DNA of 64,000 bases, taken from NCBI GenBank assembly GCA_965237965.1, contig CBDEGT010000003.1:1474695-1538694 (forward strand). Reading direction: 5' to 3'. The stretch is from UBA2988 sp965237965 (GTDB taxonomy: Bacteria; Gemmatimonadota; Gemmatimonadetes; Longimicrobiales; Gaopeijiaceae). The notes below the pieces were generated by a model. It was given only the letters and a program-made list of their open reading frames with translations, had not been told where the DNA came from and searched no databases. Position numbers and translations under genes: made by a program. Below, piece by piece: positions 45,569 through 55,145 of this stretch (position 1 is the first letter of the stretch; the number at the start of each line of letters is the position of its first letter).

Positions 45569-46222
45569 TTATTCCAGTGTCAACTCGACTCGCGCGGTGC
45601 CCCCGTCGGAGACCCTGACCTGCGTCCGGGTCTCGTCTAGATCCACGTGCCATACGACCAGCGTGTGCACGCCTTCCGGAACTCCCTCGACCGCGAACGT
45701 GCCATCGGGGGCTACGATCGCGTGATACGGGTTCTCGGTCACGATAACGGCGCCTCGCATCGACTCGTGCACCTCGCAGTAGATCTTCACCACGCCGGCC
45801 CGGTCGAAGTTGACAGTCTTGGACTCCCCGCGCGGATACCGACCGAGGTCGAACCGTTTGGCAGCCGAGTACGAGAAGACGTTGTGGAAGATCGGGTCGT
45901 TGTTGGGGAAGACGACGTCCCCCCCGAGCTGCACGACAACTGCGCTGGGCACGAAGGTGGAGTCCTTCTGTGCCATGGTGACGCTTCCGCTGTTCTCCGG
46001 ACCGGGAAGCCTGCCCTCCAGATACACGACGACCGGGACCTCCTGAACCGGCCGCGCCGAGCCGCCCCCGCCGGCATAGCGATTCGGGATTCGCCGCGCG
46101 GGACGCGCGCGAACCGTGATCTGCCCCTCGATCCGGCCGGCCGCCGGCTCAACGCTCCGGGGAGGGTCGGGAGCGGCGACCCACGAGATCAAGAGGGCAA
46201 GCACGATCAGGGCAGCGGGCAC
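45569..46222 (-). CDS. exported cupredoxin-like protein
   Basis: 217 residues from GTG 46222 with GAGGA five bases upstream. A signal peptide (ALIVLALLISWVAA) is followed by a plastocyanin-like domain with copper ligands His in PIFHNVFS, Cys and His in IYCEVHESM, and Met in the same loop. The C-terminal segment (GTFAVEGVPEGVHTLVVWH) is a carboxypeptidase-regulatory-like beta sandwich. This composition is common in exported proteins of unknown role labelled methylamine utilisation-like. Confidence 0.82.
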   Translation of the reverse strand: MPAALIVLALLISWVAAPDPPRSVEPAAGRIEGQITVRARPARRIPNRYAGGGGSARPVQEVPVVVYLEGRLPGPENSGSVTMAQKDSTFVPSAVVVQLGGDVVFPNNDPIFHNVFSYSAAKRFDLGRYPRGESKTVNFDRAGVVKIYCEVHESMRGAVIVTENPYHAIVAPDGTFAVEGVPEGVHTLVVWHVDLDETRTQVRVSDGGTARVELTLE

Positions 46223-46369
46223 GGGATTCCTCGGGAGCGGGGCCGCGGGTTCTCGAAGATACACCGGAGCGGGTCCCCGGTCCTCGAAGATACAGCACCG
46301 GCGGTGCGGCGGTCCACGCGCGACGAGACTGATCGGCACGGATGGCAACGCACCACGCCACCGGAGCCG

Positions 46370-47008
46370 TCACACGCGACGGAGGACCCCGTCCAGCAGC
46401 AGCCAATGCTCCTCCGCGAGTGCGGCCGCATCAACCTCGTCGTGGCTCACCAGCACGAGCAGCATCGAGGCCTTCTCAGCGAGCTCACGCACACGGCGGA
46501 CCAGATCGAGCCTCAGGGGCCGGTCGAGCGCCGAGAAGGGCTCGTCGAGCAGTAGCAGCTTGGGCTTCGCCAGCAGAGCCCGCCCGAGCGCCACGCGCTG
46601 GCGCTCGCCTCCGGAAAGGTTACGCGGACGGCGGTCGAGAAGCGGGCCGACCGAAAGCACGTCCGCGATCTCCTCGACGGCCGCGCGCTCGGCGCCCGCG
46701 AAGCCGAGGTTCTCACGGACAGAGAGATGCGGGAACAGGAGATCCCCCTGGGGAACCCAACCCACCCGGCGATCCCACGGCTCGACGAACACGCGCCGGT
46801 CCGTGTCGAGCCACGTGCGTTCGCCGACCTCGATCCGACCCATCGCGCGCCGTTCGACGCCCGCGAGCACGCGCAGCAGGGTGCTCTTTCCGGCGCCGGA
46901 CGGACCTACCACGGCGACCGCGCGCCGCTCGCTCTCCAGCTCGGCACGAAGGGTCAGCTGGCCGAGCGTGACGGACACCGCGAACTCGAGCGATCGGCCG
47001 TCCGTCAC
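46370..47008 (-). CDS. modC: molybdate ABC transporter ATP-binding protein
   Basis: 212-residue ABC ATPase: Walker A GPSGAGKST, Q-loop VPQGDLLFPHL, signature NLSGGERQRVALGRAL, Walker B LLLLDEPFSALD and switch His VSHDE. It lacks the C-terminal molybdate-binding (MOP) domain of long ModC proteins. Its start overlaps the end of modAB by four bases, which fixes its partner. Confidence 0.9.
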   Translation of the reverse strand: MTDGRSLEFAVSVTLGQLTLRAELESERRAVAVVGPSGAGKSTLLRVLAGVERRAMGRIEVGERTWLDTDRRVFVEPWDRRVGWVPQGDLLFPHLSVRENLGFAGAERAAVEEIADVLSVGPLLDRRPRNLSGGERQRVALGRALLAKPKLLLLDEPFSALDRPLRLDLVRRVRELAEKASMLLVLVSHDEVDAAALAEEHWLLLDGVLRRV

Positions 47009-48543
47009 CGGCCGATCTCCTCGAGGCGCCGACGTTGCCAGCGCGAGAGCAGCTCAAAGCCCGCTAGGGCCAGTAGCGAAAGCAGCACGCTCGAGCCCGC
47101 CAGCAGCCACGTCGCGCCAGTTCCACCCGGGGCCTCGAGCAGCGCGTACACGGCCAGTGGGATGGTCTGCGTCCTCCCCTCGACGTTTCCGGCCAGCACG
47201 ACCGTGGCACCGAACTCGCCCAGCGCCCGCGCGAAGGCGAGGGTGGCCCCGGCGGCGATCCCGGGGAGAGCGAGCGGGAGCGCCACCCGGAAGAAGGTGG
47301 CCCGCGGTCGCACACCCAGCGTCCACGCGACCTCCTCGAGGCGCGCGTCCACAGCCTCGAACGCGCCACGGGCGGAGAGCACGTAGAGGGGGAGCCCGAC
47401 CACGAGGGCCGCAACCACCGGCGCGATCAGGGTAAACGGCACCGTGATGCCGGCGAGCGTAAGCGCGGGCCCGAGCAGACCCCGGCTTCCGAGCAGCGCA
47501 AGCAACAGGAAGCCGGTGACCACCGGAGGCAGCACCAGCGGCATCAGGATGACGGTCGTGAGAAGGGTCTTGCCGGGGAAGTCCCGCCGGGCGAGCAGCC
47601 GCCCTAGCAGCAGCGCCGGCACTAGTCCCAGCACCGTGGCCGTGAGCGCGACGATCAACGACAGCAACATGGCCGAGCGCGTGCTCGGGAGCGCCGCCAC
47701 AGCCATCTGCGCGGACGGCGTCGGGGGCCGCGGCTGCGCGAAGCCCGCGGCCTCGAACACCGCGCCTGCGGCATCGGAACGAAGGAACTCGAGGAATTCG
47801 CCGGCGGCCTCCGCGCGCGGCGCGGCCGCAAGAACCGCCCCCGGATACGCGACCGAGGGTGAGACCTCTTCCGGCACGACGAACGCGAGTTCCACGCCGC
47901 CATGAAGAGCGAGATCCGTGCTGTACACGATGCCGGCGTCCACCTCGCGCCGCGCGACCCACTCGAGGGCGCTCCGAACGCTTTCGCCACGCACGACCCG
48001 AGGCGAAACCGACTCCCATACCCCAGCGGCCTTGAGCGCACTGCGTGCGTACCGTCCCGCCGGAACGCTCTCGCCGGCCAGCGCTACCCGAACGAGCGAC
48101 GCCAGCTCGGCCAGTGACGCCGGAACGGCGTCGGCCCCGGCGGGCACCGCGACCACCAGGCGGTTCCCCAGCAGATCCACCACGCCCTCCTGCGGCGTTC
48201 CTCCACGCTCCACGACCCAGTCCATCCACTCACGGTCCGCCGCGATCAGCAGATCCCCGCGCCCCTCGAGCGCGAGCGGTGCGATCCGGGAGGTCGCCGC
48301 GAAGCTGAATTCGACTGGGACACCTCCGCGCTCCAGCCACAGTTGGGCCACCCTGGGCAGTACGTCCCCCAGGCTGGCGGCGGCGAGGACCAGGAGCGGC
48401 TCACCCGCAGGCGCGGCGGCGTTGCCGCCCGGTCTCTCCTGCGTGCCACCGGACGGAAGCGCACCGCCGAGGGCGAGCCAGAACGCGATCGCGCCCGCGC
48501 CGATCGAGCCTGTCGTTCGGGCGCGGCAGGGGCGTTGTGGCAC
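47005..48543 (-). CDS. fused molybdate-binding protein and permease (ModA-ModB)
   Basis: 512 residues from GTG 48543; an ATG at 48621 is also possible but would share its bases with the divergent thioesterase start. Residues 1-30 are an export signal, 45-285 a ModA-type periplasmic binding domain (LLVLAAASLGDVLP, SRIAPLALEGRGDLLIAAD, DAGIVYSTD), and 300-510 a ModB permease with the EAA loop (ARALGEFGATVVLAGN). The fusion ties binding protein to permease. The binding-site Ser residues fit molybdate or tungstate. Confidence 0.9.
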   Translation of the reverse strand: MPQRPCRARTTGSIGAGAIAFWLALGGALPSGGTQERPGGNAAAPAGEPLLVLAAASLGDVLPRVAQLWLERGGVPVEFSFAATSRIAPLALEGRGDLLIAADREWMDWVVERGGTPQEGVVDLLGNRLVVAVPAGADAVPASLAELASLVRVALAGESVPAGRYARSALKAAGVWESVSPRVVRGESVRSALEWVARREVDAGIVYSTDLALHGGVELAFVVPEEVSPSVAYPGAVLAAAPRAEAAGEFLEFLRSDAAGAVFEAAGFAQPRPPTPSAQMAVAALPSTRSAMLLSLIVALTATVLGLVPALLLGRLLARRDFPGKTLLTTVILMPLVLPPVVTGFLLLALLGSRGLLGPALTLAGITVPFTLIAPVVAALVVGLPLYVLSARGAFEAVDARLEEVAWTLGVRPRATFFRVALPLALPGIAAGATLAFARALGEFGATVVLAGNVEGRTQTIPLAVYALLEAPGGTGATWLLAGSSVLLSLLALAGFELLSRWQRRRLEEIGR

Positions 48544-48619
48544 GGAGACTCGGGGCAGAGAGGAGAGCGGTAGCGACCCGGGACGTGACCCAGGTGGTTC
48601 AGCGTGGCAATTTGACGAC

Positions 48620-49057
48620 ATGGACCCCGCACCGCATCTCTGCGAAAGCCGCTTCCGCGTGCGCAGCTACGAGCTCGACGGCTTCGCGCACCTCAACCAC
48701 GCGGTCTACCTCAACTGGTTCGAGCAGGCCCGCTTCGACGCGTTCGAGGCGGGCGGGTTCCCGGCACCCGAGATCCAGGCACGCGGATGGGGCGTATACG
48801 TGGCAAAGCTCGCCGTGGACTACTTGAGGGAAGCGAGGCTCGGGGACGAGCTGGTCGTACGTACGAGTGTGATCGAGCTGGCGCGGAGCTCCATCGTCTT
48901 CGAGCAGGTCGCCAGTCCCGCGGACGCGCCCCACATCGTGTCGGCCAGAGCGCGCGTGCGAGCGGTCTTCATCGGCACCGATGGACGGCCCGACCGCATT
49001 CCTCCCGACGTACGGGCCGCGTTGTCTGCCCCCCGCCGAAGCGGTCCGGCCGGTTAG
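48620..49057 (+). CDS. acyl-CoA thioesterase (4-hydroxybenzoyl-CoA thioesterase type)
   Basis: 145-residue hotdog protein with the signature YELDGFAHLNHAVYLNWFEQARFD, in which the Asp is the usual catalytic residue of the YbgC/4-HBT group. It cleaves acyl-CoA or acyl-ACP. It is divergent from modAB and its stop overlaps the convergent sufE gene by four bases. Confidence 0.88.
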   Translation: MDPAPHLCESRFRVRSYELDGFAHLNHAVYLNWFEQARFDAFEAGGFPAPEIQARGWGVYVAKLAVDYLREARLGDELVVRTSVIELARSSIVFEQVASPADAPHIVSARARVRAVFIGTDGRPDRIPPDVRAALSAPRRSGPAG

Positions 49058-49434
49058 CCCGTCGTCTCGCCGGCGTCCGCCCGGGCCACGTCGCGTCGAA
49101 TGCGGCGGATGACCGAGCCCAGACCCCGCGTGCGCAGCACGCCGAGCACTTCGCTCAGACCCATCCGATCCATCAGGTCGTCCGGGAGATCGACGATCGA
49201 CGCGGGGTCGCCACCGTCGAGGGCTTCGACCAGGAAGCCGACGAAACCGCGCACGGTCGGAGCCTCGCGCGGTGCGTCGGCATGGATACGCACGCGGCCG
49301 TCCTCTACCCCCACCCACAAGTAGAGCGGTGTCTGGCATTCTTCGACTCGGCCAAGCCCACGGTCGCGCGCTTCGCGCCGCTCGCGAGGCAGCGCGCGAA
49401 AGCGCTCGACCTTCTTCTCGAGCGTCGCATCCAT
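49054..49434 (-). CDS. sufE: SufE family sulfur acceptor
   Basis: 126 residues from ATG 49434, with GGGGTGA six bases upstream. SufE enhances cysteine desulfurase by accepting persulfide on one Cys, here in RVEECQTPLYLWV. The VRGFVGFLVEAL and DLMDRMGLSEVLGVLRTRGLGSVI segments are standard SufE. It lies 42 kb from the suf operon, which already carries sufU, so the cell has both types of sulfur acceptor. Confidence 0.88.
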   Translation of the reverse strand: MDATLEKKVERFRALPRERREARDRGLGRVEECQTPLYLWVGVEDGRVRIHADAPREAPTVRGFVGFLVEALDGGDPASIVDLPDDLMDRMGLSEVLGVLRTRGLGSVIRRIRRDVARADAGETTG

Positions 49435-49587
49435 GGCGTGATCACCCCGCGCAGACATCACCGTTCCGAGCCGGGCATCGAGGTGCTCACCCTTGTCCCT
49501 CGGGGTTCGCTTGGCGGCGCGCGCCCACTTCGTCCGCACACTCGGACCGCATCCCTCTGCGTGGAGCGGGACTCTGAGGCCCGGCCG

Positions 49588-50742
49588 CTAGAACGTACCC
49601 GGCCGGTAGCGTAGCTGAAGCGAAACCCCGAATCGCTGGAAGTAGGCGTCCCCCACGTCGGCCTCGGCCCGCGTCCACCCGAGACGGAGTGAGCCGTCGA
49701 TTCCGGGCGTGAAGGGACGCGCCAAGTCCAGATACACGACGGACGCGTTGTCCGCCTCCTCACCGGGGACGAGCAGCTTGAAATCCGTCTCGTTCACGTA
49801 GCTCTTGGCGGTCACAACGGCGAGCAGGGTCGCCCCGACCTCGAAGGGCAGGGCCACCGAGAGCACGGAGCGTACGGCGATCGCGTCGTACTCCGGGCGC
49901 GCCGAGTTGGATCGATTGATCGTGCCCTCCACGCCGATCTCGGCGATGACGGGAACGTCTATGCCCCAGCGGAGGCCTGCTCGCACGGTGTGATCACGCC
50001 GATCGGGATCCGCAGGGTCGAACGTTTTCTGGTTTTGATAGTGGCTGGAACGCCAGCCGCCGAAGATGCGAACCCTGGCGGCGTCGCCCCAGGCGGCCCC
50101 CGCTTCGACTCCGATGCTTCTCCGATCGAGCAGGTCAAGCTGCCTCACCAGTTGGATCGCCGAATAGTCCGCCCACTCGCCGTCCACTCCCAAGTCGAAG
50201 CGTACCCGGTCGATCTCGCTCAGGTCGACTCTGAGTGCAGCCGATGCGATGCCAAAACCGGGCTGGAGGAAGAGGGGCATGGGCGGTCGATCCTGCACGG
50301 AACGACCGCGCCACCCGAGGCGCCCGCTTAGTACCGCCCACGAACCGAGCAGGCGCGAGTACGAGAGCGCTCCGCGCCCCACCCATTCGCGCGGCGCGTA
50401 GTCGCGAATCTCGAAGCCCCCCGCTGCGAATTGCCGCAACCCACCGTCGAAGGTGAGAAAGAGCCAATTCTCTTCGGACTCGATCACCGCGACCGTGCCG
50501 CGGCCGCCGAGCTCGCCGACGGCCGGGGCGGCGCTCTCGGTCGAGTCTACCGCCGCGACCGTCGCCGCGGTCAGGTTGCCACGGTAGCCCTCGATCGAAA
50601 GGCCAGCCGTGAATTCGACGTCCCGCACGCGCTCCTGCGCACGTCCCGTCGCAGGAACCGCGAGCACACACAGGCCGAAAAGCATCGCGTGACGCCGCGC
50701 TGCGGCACCCCCACGGATCCGTCGCCGTCCCGGTCGCGTCAT
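49588..50742 (-). CDS. outer-membrane beta-barrel protein
   Basis: 384 residues with a signal peptide (MLFGLCVLAVPATGRAQ after a basic start) and alternating amphipathic strands to a C-terminal LQLRYRPGTF, whose final Phe is the outer-membrane insertion signal. No porin-specific family is recognised. The ATG overlaps the coiled-coil gene stop (ATGA), so the two were one operon before the upstream gene became chimeric. Confidence 0.8.
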   Translation of the reverse strand: MTRPGRRRIRGGAAARRHAMLFGLCVLAVPATGRAQERVRDVEFTAGLSIEGYRGNLTAATVAAVDSTESAAPAVGELGGRGTVAVIESEENWLFLTFDGGLRQFAAGGFEIRDYAPREWVGRGALSYSRLLGSWAVLSGRLGWRGRSVQDRPPMPLFLQPGFGIASAALRVDLSEIDRVRFDLGVDGEWADYSAIQLVRQLDLLDRRSIGVEAGAAWGDAARVRIFGGWRSSHYQNQKTFDPADPDRRDHTVRAGLRWGIDVPVIAEIGVEGTINRSNSARPEYDAIAVRSVLSVALPFEVGATLLAVVTAKSYVNETDFKLLVPGEEADNASVVYLDLARPFTPGIDGSLRLGWTRAEADVGDAYFQRFGVSLQLRYRPGTF

Positions 50743-51700
50743 CCGATGGTCCGGACCATGCGCTCGAAGGTCTGAGCCCGCTGCAAGAACTCGCGTTTCG
50801 CAGCCTCAACCTGGCCACGCAGGAGTCTGAGTTCCTGTAGTCGCTGTTCCGGCGTGCGCTCGGGTCGGGCCACGCCGGTCGAGTCCGGGAGCGCTCGTAC
50901 GTCACCGGGAGCAGGAGCACGGGTGGGGGCGCCTGGGGCCTGGATGTCTCCGAAATGCTCAACGCCCGTCACCAGAGACTCCACGTTCCGGGTGCGCCGC
51001 AGCTGCCGCTCGATCCGTCCGATGTCGCGGTCGATCTGCGCGATCACCGTATCGGCCTGCTCCGCCTTCGAGCGCAGCAGTTCCGCCTTCGCTGCCAGCG
51101 TGCCGGCGTCGTCGCGTGGGTCGTACTGGATGGACCGGTAGCGAACCAACTCGACCCGTACCGCGGCCCCTTCGGCGAGCGCCCCGCAGTTGACTCGGAT
51201 GAAAGGACCCTCACGGCGGCCGGATGCCGCGTGAATGGCCCTCGCCACCAGTTCCTTTCCTGTGCCCGACTCCCCGTAGATCATCGCCGTCGATTCGCTG
51301 CGCGCCACGCGCTCGATCCAGCGAAAGACATCCCTCATGGGCGGTGACTCGCCGACGATTTCGCCGTAGCGGACCTGAACGTCCTCCTTGAGCCAAGCGT
51401 TCTCGACGCGCAGGGCGACGTTCTCTTTGCGCAGGCGTTCGCGTTCGTCTCGCTCCTTCAGGATGCGCTCGACCTTGACCCCGAATTCCTCGGAGGAGAA
51501 CGGCTTGCTGATGAAATCGGTGGCGCCGAGCTTCATCGCCTCGACCGCCGTCTCTACCGTGCCATAGGCGGTGATCACCAACACCTCCGTCGCTGGGGCA
51601 CGCTCGCGCACCCGGCGAAGCACCTCCATCCCGTCGACTTGCGCCATGCGCAGGTCGGTTGGACGACGGGCCGGGCTCGGGCTCCTCGATGCCGACTGGA
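50739..51700 (-). pseudogene. chimera: NtrC-type response regulator joined to a coiled-coil protein
   Basis: The frame begins in the middle of a receiver domain at the phospho-Asp (TDLRMAQVDGMEVL) and continues through ITAYGTVETAVEAM and the Lys region (ISKP) into a sigma54 AAA+ domain with Walker A GESGTGKE. After VNCGALAEG, before the GAFTGA loop, it changes to an unrelated coiled coil (AKAELLRSKAEQADTVIAQI...). Both ends of the regulator are therefore missing. Its start is not supported. It is probably non-functional. Confidence 0.75.
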
Positions 51701-53145
51701 ATGTCTTCCGAGCCCGGAAAATATAGCCGGAAACGTGCACCCTTCCCAAACCCCAGGCGCTCGGCCGCGCCTACGTCGACGCGACCGCCGATGCTGTCGA
51801 CCACCCTCTTCACGATCGCTAGACCGAGCCCCGCCCCCTTCTCCTTGTCGGTCACGAAGGGCTCGAAGATGCGCGGTCGCATGTCAGCTGCCACGCCCGG
51901 TCCGTCGTCGAGAACGCTCACCACCACCTCCCCGTTGTGCCACTCCGCCTCGAGCCGCACGCGACGGCCTGCCTGGGCGGCGTTGCGCAGGAGGTTCAGG
52001 GCCGCGCGCTTGATGTGGTCCGGATCGGCGCGCACGTGCAGAGGTTGATCGGGAAGCTCGACCTCTAGGATTCCTCCCACCGCCCTCATCTCACCCTCCA
52101 CCAGTTCTGCCGCCTCGCGCACCGGCCCGCGCACGTCGACGATCTCCTGGCTCACGTGCAGCGGTCGCGCAAACAACAAGAACTCGCTGATGATGCGATT
52201 GAGGTCGCCGACCTCCTGGCGAATACGGCCGATCAACCGCTGTCTCTCGACCCGATCCTCGGTTTCGGAGGCGGCAGCCGCGAACAGCTCGAGACCACCC
52301 AGGGGGTTACGAATCTCGTGGGCTACCTGGGCGAGCATCAGACGAAGCTGCTCGTCACGTTCGATGAGGGCCCTGCGCATCCGTTCCATGGCCCGCGCGA
52401 GTTGGCCGACCTCGAGCCCCGTCTCGGACGCTACCGCGTGGTTCATGTGGCCCCGCTCCATACGCCGGGCGGAGCGGGAGAGCCGCTCGATGGGCTCGAC
52501 CACGCTCCCCGCTAGCAGCGCACCCAGGCCGGCCGCGAGGAGCGCAGCGAACAGCGATCCGAGCAATAGCGTGCGACCCAACCTCCCCAGCGCAGCCGCC
52601 TGGACCACCCGGCTAGCGTTGGGGTCGGGGCCTGCACCCTCTCCGGAAAGGGTGGGCAGTGAGCTCTCGCTGCAGCGGCTCCACGACACGGTGTCGTCCC
52701 GGATCCGATCGATGTTGCTCACGGTGACGTGCGATGTCGGAATCGGACAGATCGGCGCCAGGTCGGAGCTCAGCAGCTGGCCGAAGAGCGCCACGCTCGG
52801 CGTATCGTTCACCAGATCGATCCAGGTCGCGTAGGAGCGCGAGAGGCTTGTGCGGTCACCGCTGCTCAGGGCCACCGTCTCATCCCCCAGACGACCCTGG
52901 TAGAAGATGCGCTCGGTGCTCCGCCACGGCCCCGAGGAGCTCCACTCCACGACGTACTGGAGCCGGCCCAGTCCTCCTGAGAGCGGACCCCATACCTCTA
53001 TTCGGACCTCTCCCACCCGGCCGAAGGGCTGGTCCTCCGGTCCCACCGGAGCTTCCGAGCAGGCCACGATCACGAGAGCCAGCGCGCCGAGTACGCGCGC
53101 CGGGCTCCATGCGCCCGCACCACGGCGAAGTCCGGAGTGGGTCAT
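51211..53145 (-). pseudogene. chimera: lipoprotein N terminus joined to a HAMP histidine kinase
   Basis: ATG 53145 begins a lipoprotein (ALALVIVACSEA) of about 170 residues with paired cysteines (PICPIP, WSRCSES). Then a transmembrane helix (LLLGSLFAALLAAGLGALLAG), HAMP and a kinase core follow: H-box AQVAHEIRNPLGG, N-box LNLLRNAAQA, G-boxes DDGPGV and GAGLGLAIVKRVV. The kinase has lost its sensor and its own stop: the frame runs through the regulator region out of phase to 51211. The kinase core ends near 51680. Confidence 0.75.
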
Positions 53146-53190
53146 TGGGATCCCCTTGACGGGAGCTTCTCCAGCCGGGACTCTGGCCCC

Positions 53191-53754
53191 ATGGACGACC
53201 GTGAGCGACTCAGGGCCCTTCTGGTGGAGCGATCGGTGCGGCTGGGGGATTTTACCCTGAGCAGCGGCGCGCGTTCGTCCTACTACGTGGACGCCCGCCC
53301 CACGACCATGAGCGCGGAGGGGCAGTTCCTGATCGGGAAGCTGGGCTGGGAGCTGGTACGGGATCGTGCCGCGCTGGCTACGCACGTCGGGGGCCTGACC
53401 ATGGGAGCGGACCCGGTCGCATTCGCCATCGCGCACCGCAGTTGGCTAGAGGGACGCCGGCTCGACGCCTTTTCGGTTCGAAAACAGGCGAAAGGCCACG
53501 GGCTCAACCAGCTCGTCGAGGGCGGCCTCCCCGAGGGCGCGCAGTGTGTGGTGGTGGAGGATTCGATGACTACCGGAGGTAGCGCTCTCGAAGCGGTCAC
53601 CGCCGTTCGGGCACGAGGGGCGACGGTCGTTGCCGTGCTTGCAATCGTCGACCGGGAAGAAGGCGGCGCCGCAAAACTTGCAGGGGCCAACGTCCCGACC
53701 CTCTCGCTCTTCACGGGCCTGGAACTACTGACCGCCGCGGCCGGGTCGGCCTGA
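53191..53754 (+). CDS. pyrE: orotate phosphoribosyltransferase
   Basis: 187-residue enzyme of pyrimidine synthesis that joins orotate to PRPP. The PRPP-binding motif VVVEDSMTTGGSA and DFTLSSGARSSYYVDAR at the N terminus are diagnostic; RKQAKGHG is the flexible catalytic loop. ATG 53191 is the first start in frame with the conserved region. It is convergent with dnaN, 12 bases away. Confidence 0.95.
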   Translation: MDDRERLRALLVERSVRLGDFTLSSGARSSYYVDARPTTMSAEGQFLIGKLGWELVRDRAALATHVGGLTMGADPVAFAIAHRSWLEGRRLDAFSVRKQAKGHGLNQLVEGGLPEGAQCVVVEDSMTTGGSALEAVTAVRARGATVVAVLAIVDREEGGAAKLAGANVPTLSLFTGLELLTAAAGSA

Positions 53755-53766
53755 GCGTTTTCCCCG

Positions 53767-54876
53767 CTAGTCCAACAGCCGGAGTGGCATCACCAGACAC
53801 AGGTAGTCGATTGCCTCGTCGTCGGTCACAGGCTCCAGCGTCGCGGCTCGCTCCGGTGTTTTGAAGGTGAGCTTTACCTCGTCAGTCGGCATATAGCGGA
53901 GCACCTCGAGGAGGTAATTGGCATTGAAGCCGATCTCGAGCTCCTCGCCCTCGAACTGGAGCTCGAGCTCGTCGTGGCCTTCACCAAGGTCGGGCGTAAG
54001 AACGTTCAGGTGTACCCTTCCGTCTTCGAACGAGAGTCGTATGCGGTGGGTCTGGTCACTCGCTACCACAGCCATTCTGCGTACTGCCGATTCGAGCGCC
54101 CGCTTCTCCACGATGGCGTGACGGTCGTTGTCCTTCGGGATGACCTGTTCGTAGTTTGGGTAGCTGCCCTCGATCAAACGCGTATAAACCTCGGTTCCGC
54201 CCGAGCGGAATCCGAGGTGGTTGCCAGTGCGCGCAACCGCAAGATCATCCTCGTCACGGAACAGCCTCTGTACCTGCTGGAGTGCAGCCGGAGGCACGAT
54301 GAAATCTGCGCTGGTTACGATAGAGGTTTCCACTGGGACTGACATACGTGCGAGGCGATGACCGTTCGTAGCCACCATCCGCATCTTTTCGTTTCCGAGT
54401 TCCCACAGAACACCATTCAAGATCGGACGGCTCTCTTCGGTCGAAACTGCAAACGCGGTATGGTGAATCAAGCGGTGTAAATCGCCACCCTTAATCGTCC
54501 ACCCACCGTCGAACTCCACCGACGGAAGCGCAGGGAACTCATCTGCAGGAAGTCCATTCAGCTTGAAGTGGCTGCGGCCGCACCGCAGCTCGATCTGATC
54601 ACCCCGCGTGGCAACCTCAACCGGTTCATCCGGAAGCTCCCGTGTAATTTCCTGGAGCTTGCGCCCGGGAGCTGTGAGGTTTCCTGGTTCACCCACACCG
54701 GCAGGTACACGAATACGCACCGCCACATCGAGATCCGTTCCACTCATCCAGACCCCATCTCCGTCAGTCTGAAAGAGGATATTTGACAGCACAGGAAGAG
54801 TGGTTTTGGATGGAATGCTGGCGGAGACCGCAGCTAAACCGTTGTGGAGGTTTTGGCGGGTGATGGTGAATCTCAT
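53767..54876 (-). CDS. dnaN: DNA polymerase III beta subunit (sliding clamp)
   Basis: 369 residues, the normal length for the ring-shaped clamp that tethers polymerase III to DNA. The three clamp domains are continuous; typical parts are LPVLSNILFQ, FAVSTEESRPILNGV and the C-terminal CLVMPLRL, where client peptides bind. It lies downstream of dnaA on the same strand. GC content falls somewhat here, as is common near origins. Confidence 0.96.
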   Translation of the reverse strand: MRFTITRQNLHNGLAAVSASIPSKTTLPVLSNILFQTDGDGVWMSGTDLDVAVRIRVPAGVGEPGNLTAPGRKLQEITRELPDEPVEVATRGDQIELRCGRSHFKLNGLPADEFPALPSVEFDGGWTIKGGDLHRLIHHTAFAVSTEESRPILNGVLWELGNEKMRMVATNGHRLARMSVPVETSIVTSADFIVPPAALQQVQRLFRDEDDLAVARTGNHLGFRSGGTEVYTRLIEGSYPNYEQVIPKDNDRHAIVEKRALESAVRRMAVVASDQTHRIRLSFEDGRVHLNVLTPDLGEGHDELELQFEGEELEIGFNANYLLEVLRYMPTDEVKLTFKTPERAATLEPVTDDEAIDYLCLVMPLRLLD

Positions 54877-55145
54877 GGAGCCTCGCAGACGTCAGGGGTC
54901 CGGTTGTTTTCCACGGTACTGATTCTACGGTCCTCTCTTAGATAATAAAAACTCGTAGTAGTAGAGGCTGTGTAATCGTGGAGAAATCCGATCTTGCTGT
55001 AGAAGAATCCTGTGTGCTGGGCTACGTTTTTGCGTATCTGGTGTTTGTGGATCAACTGTTGATAGGTGTTCGAACTCTATAACATTCAGATCCCCGTTCA
55101 CGATCATGTGGGAAGGCGATCGAATTTCTACCGTGCCTCTCAACA
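54877..55145. other. candidate oriC region between dnaA and dnaN
   Basis: An AT-richer stretch (54935-54990) that could unwind, plus near-consensus DnaA boxes: TGTGGATCA at 55046-55054 and TGTGGAGAA near 55150, each one base from TGTGGATAA. No gene is present. Position beside dnaA supports an origin; boxes are few, so the second gap upstream of dnaA may contribute. Confidence 0.45.
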
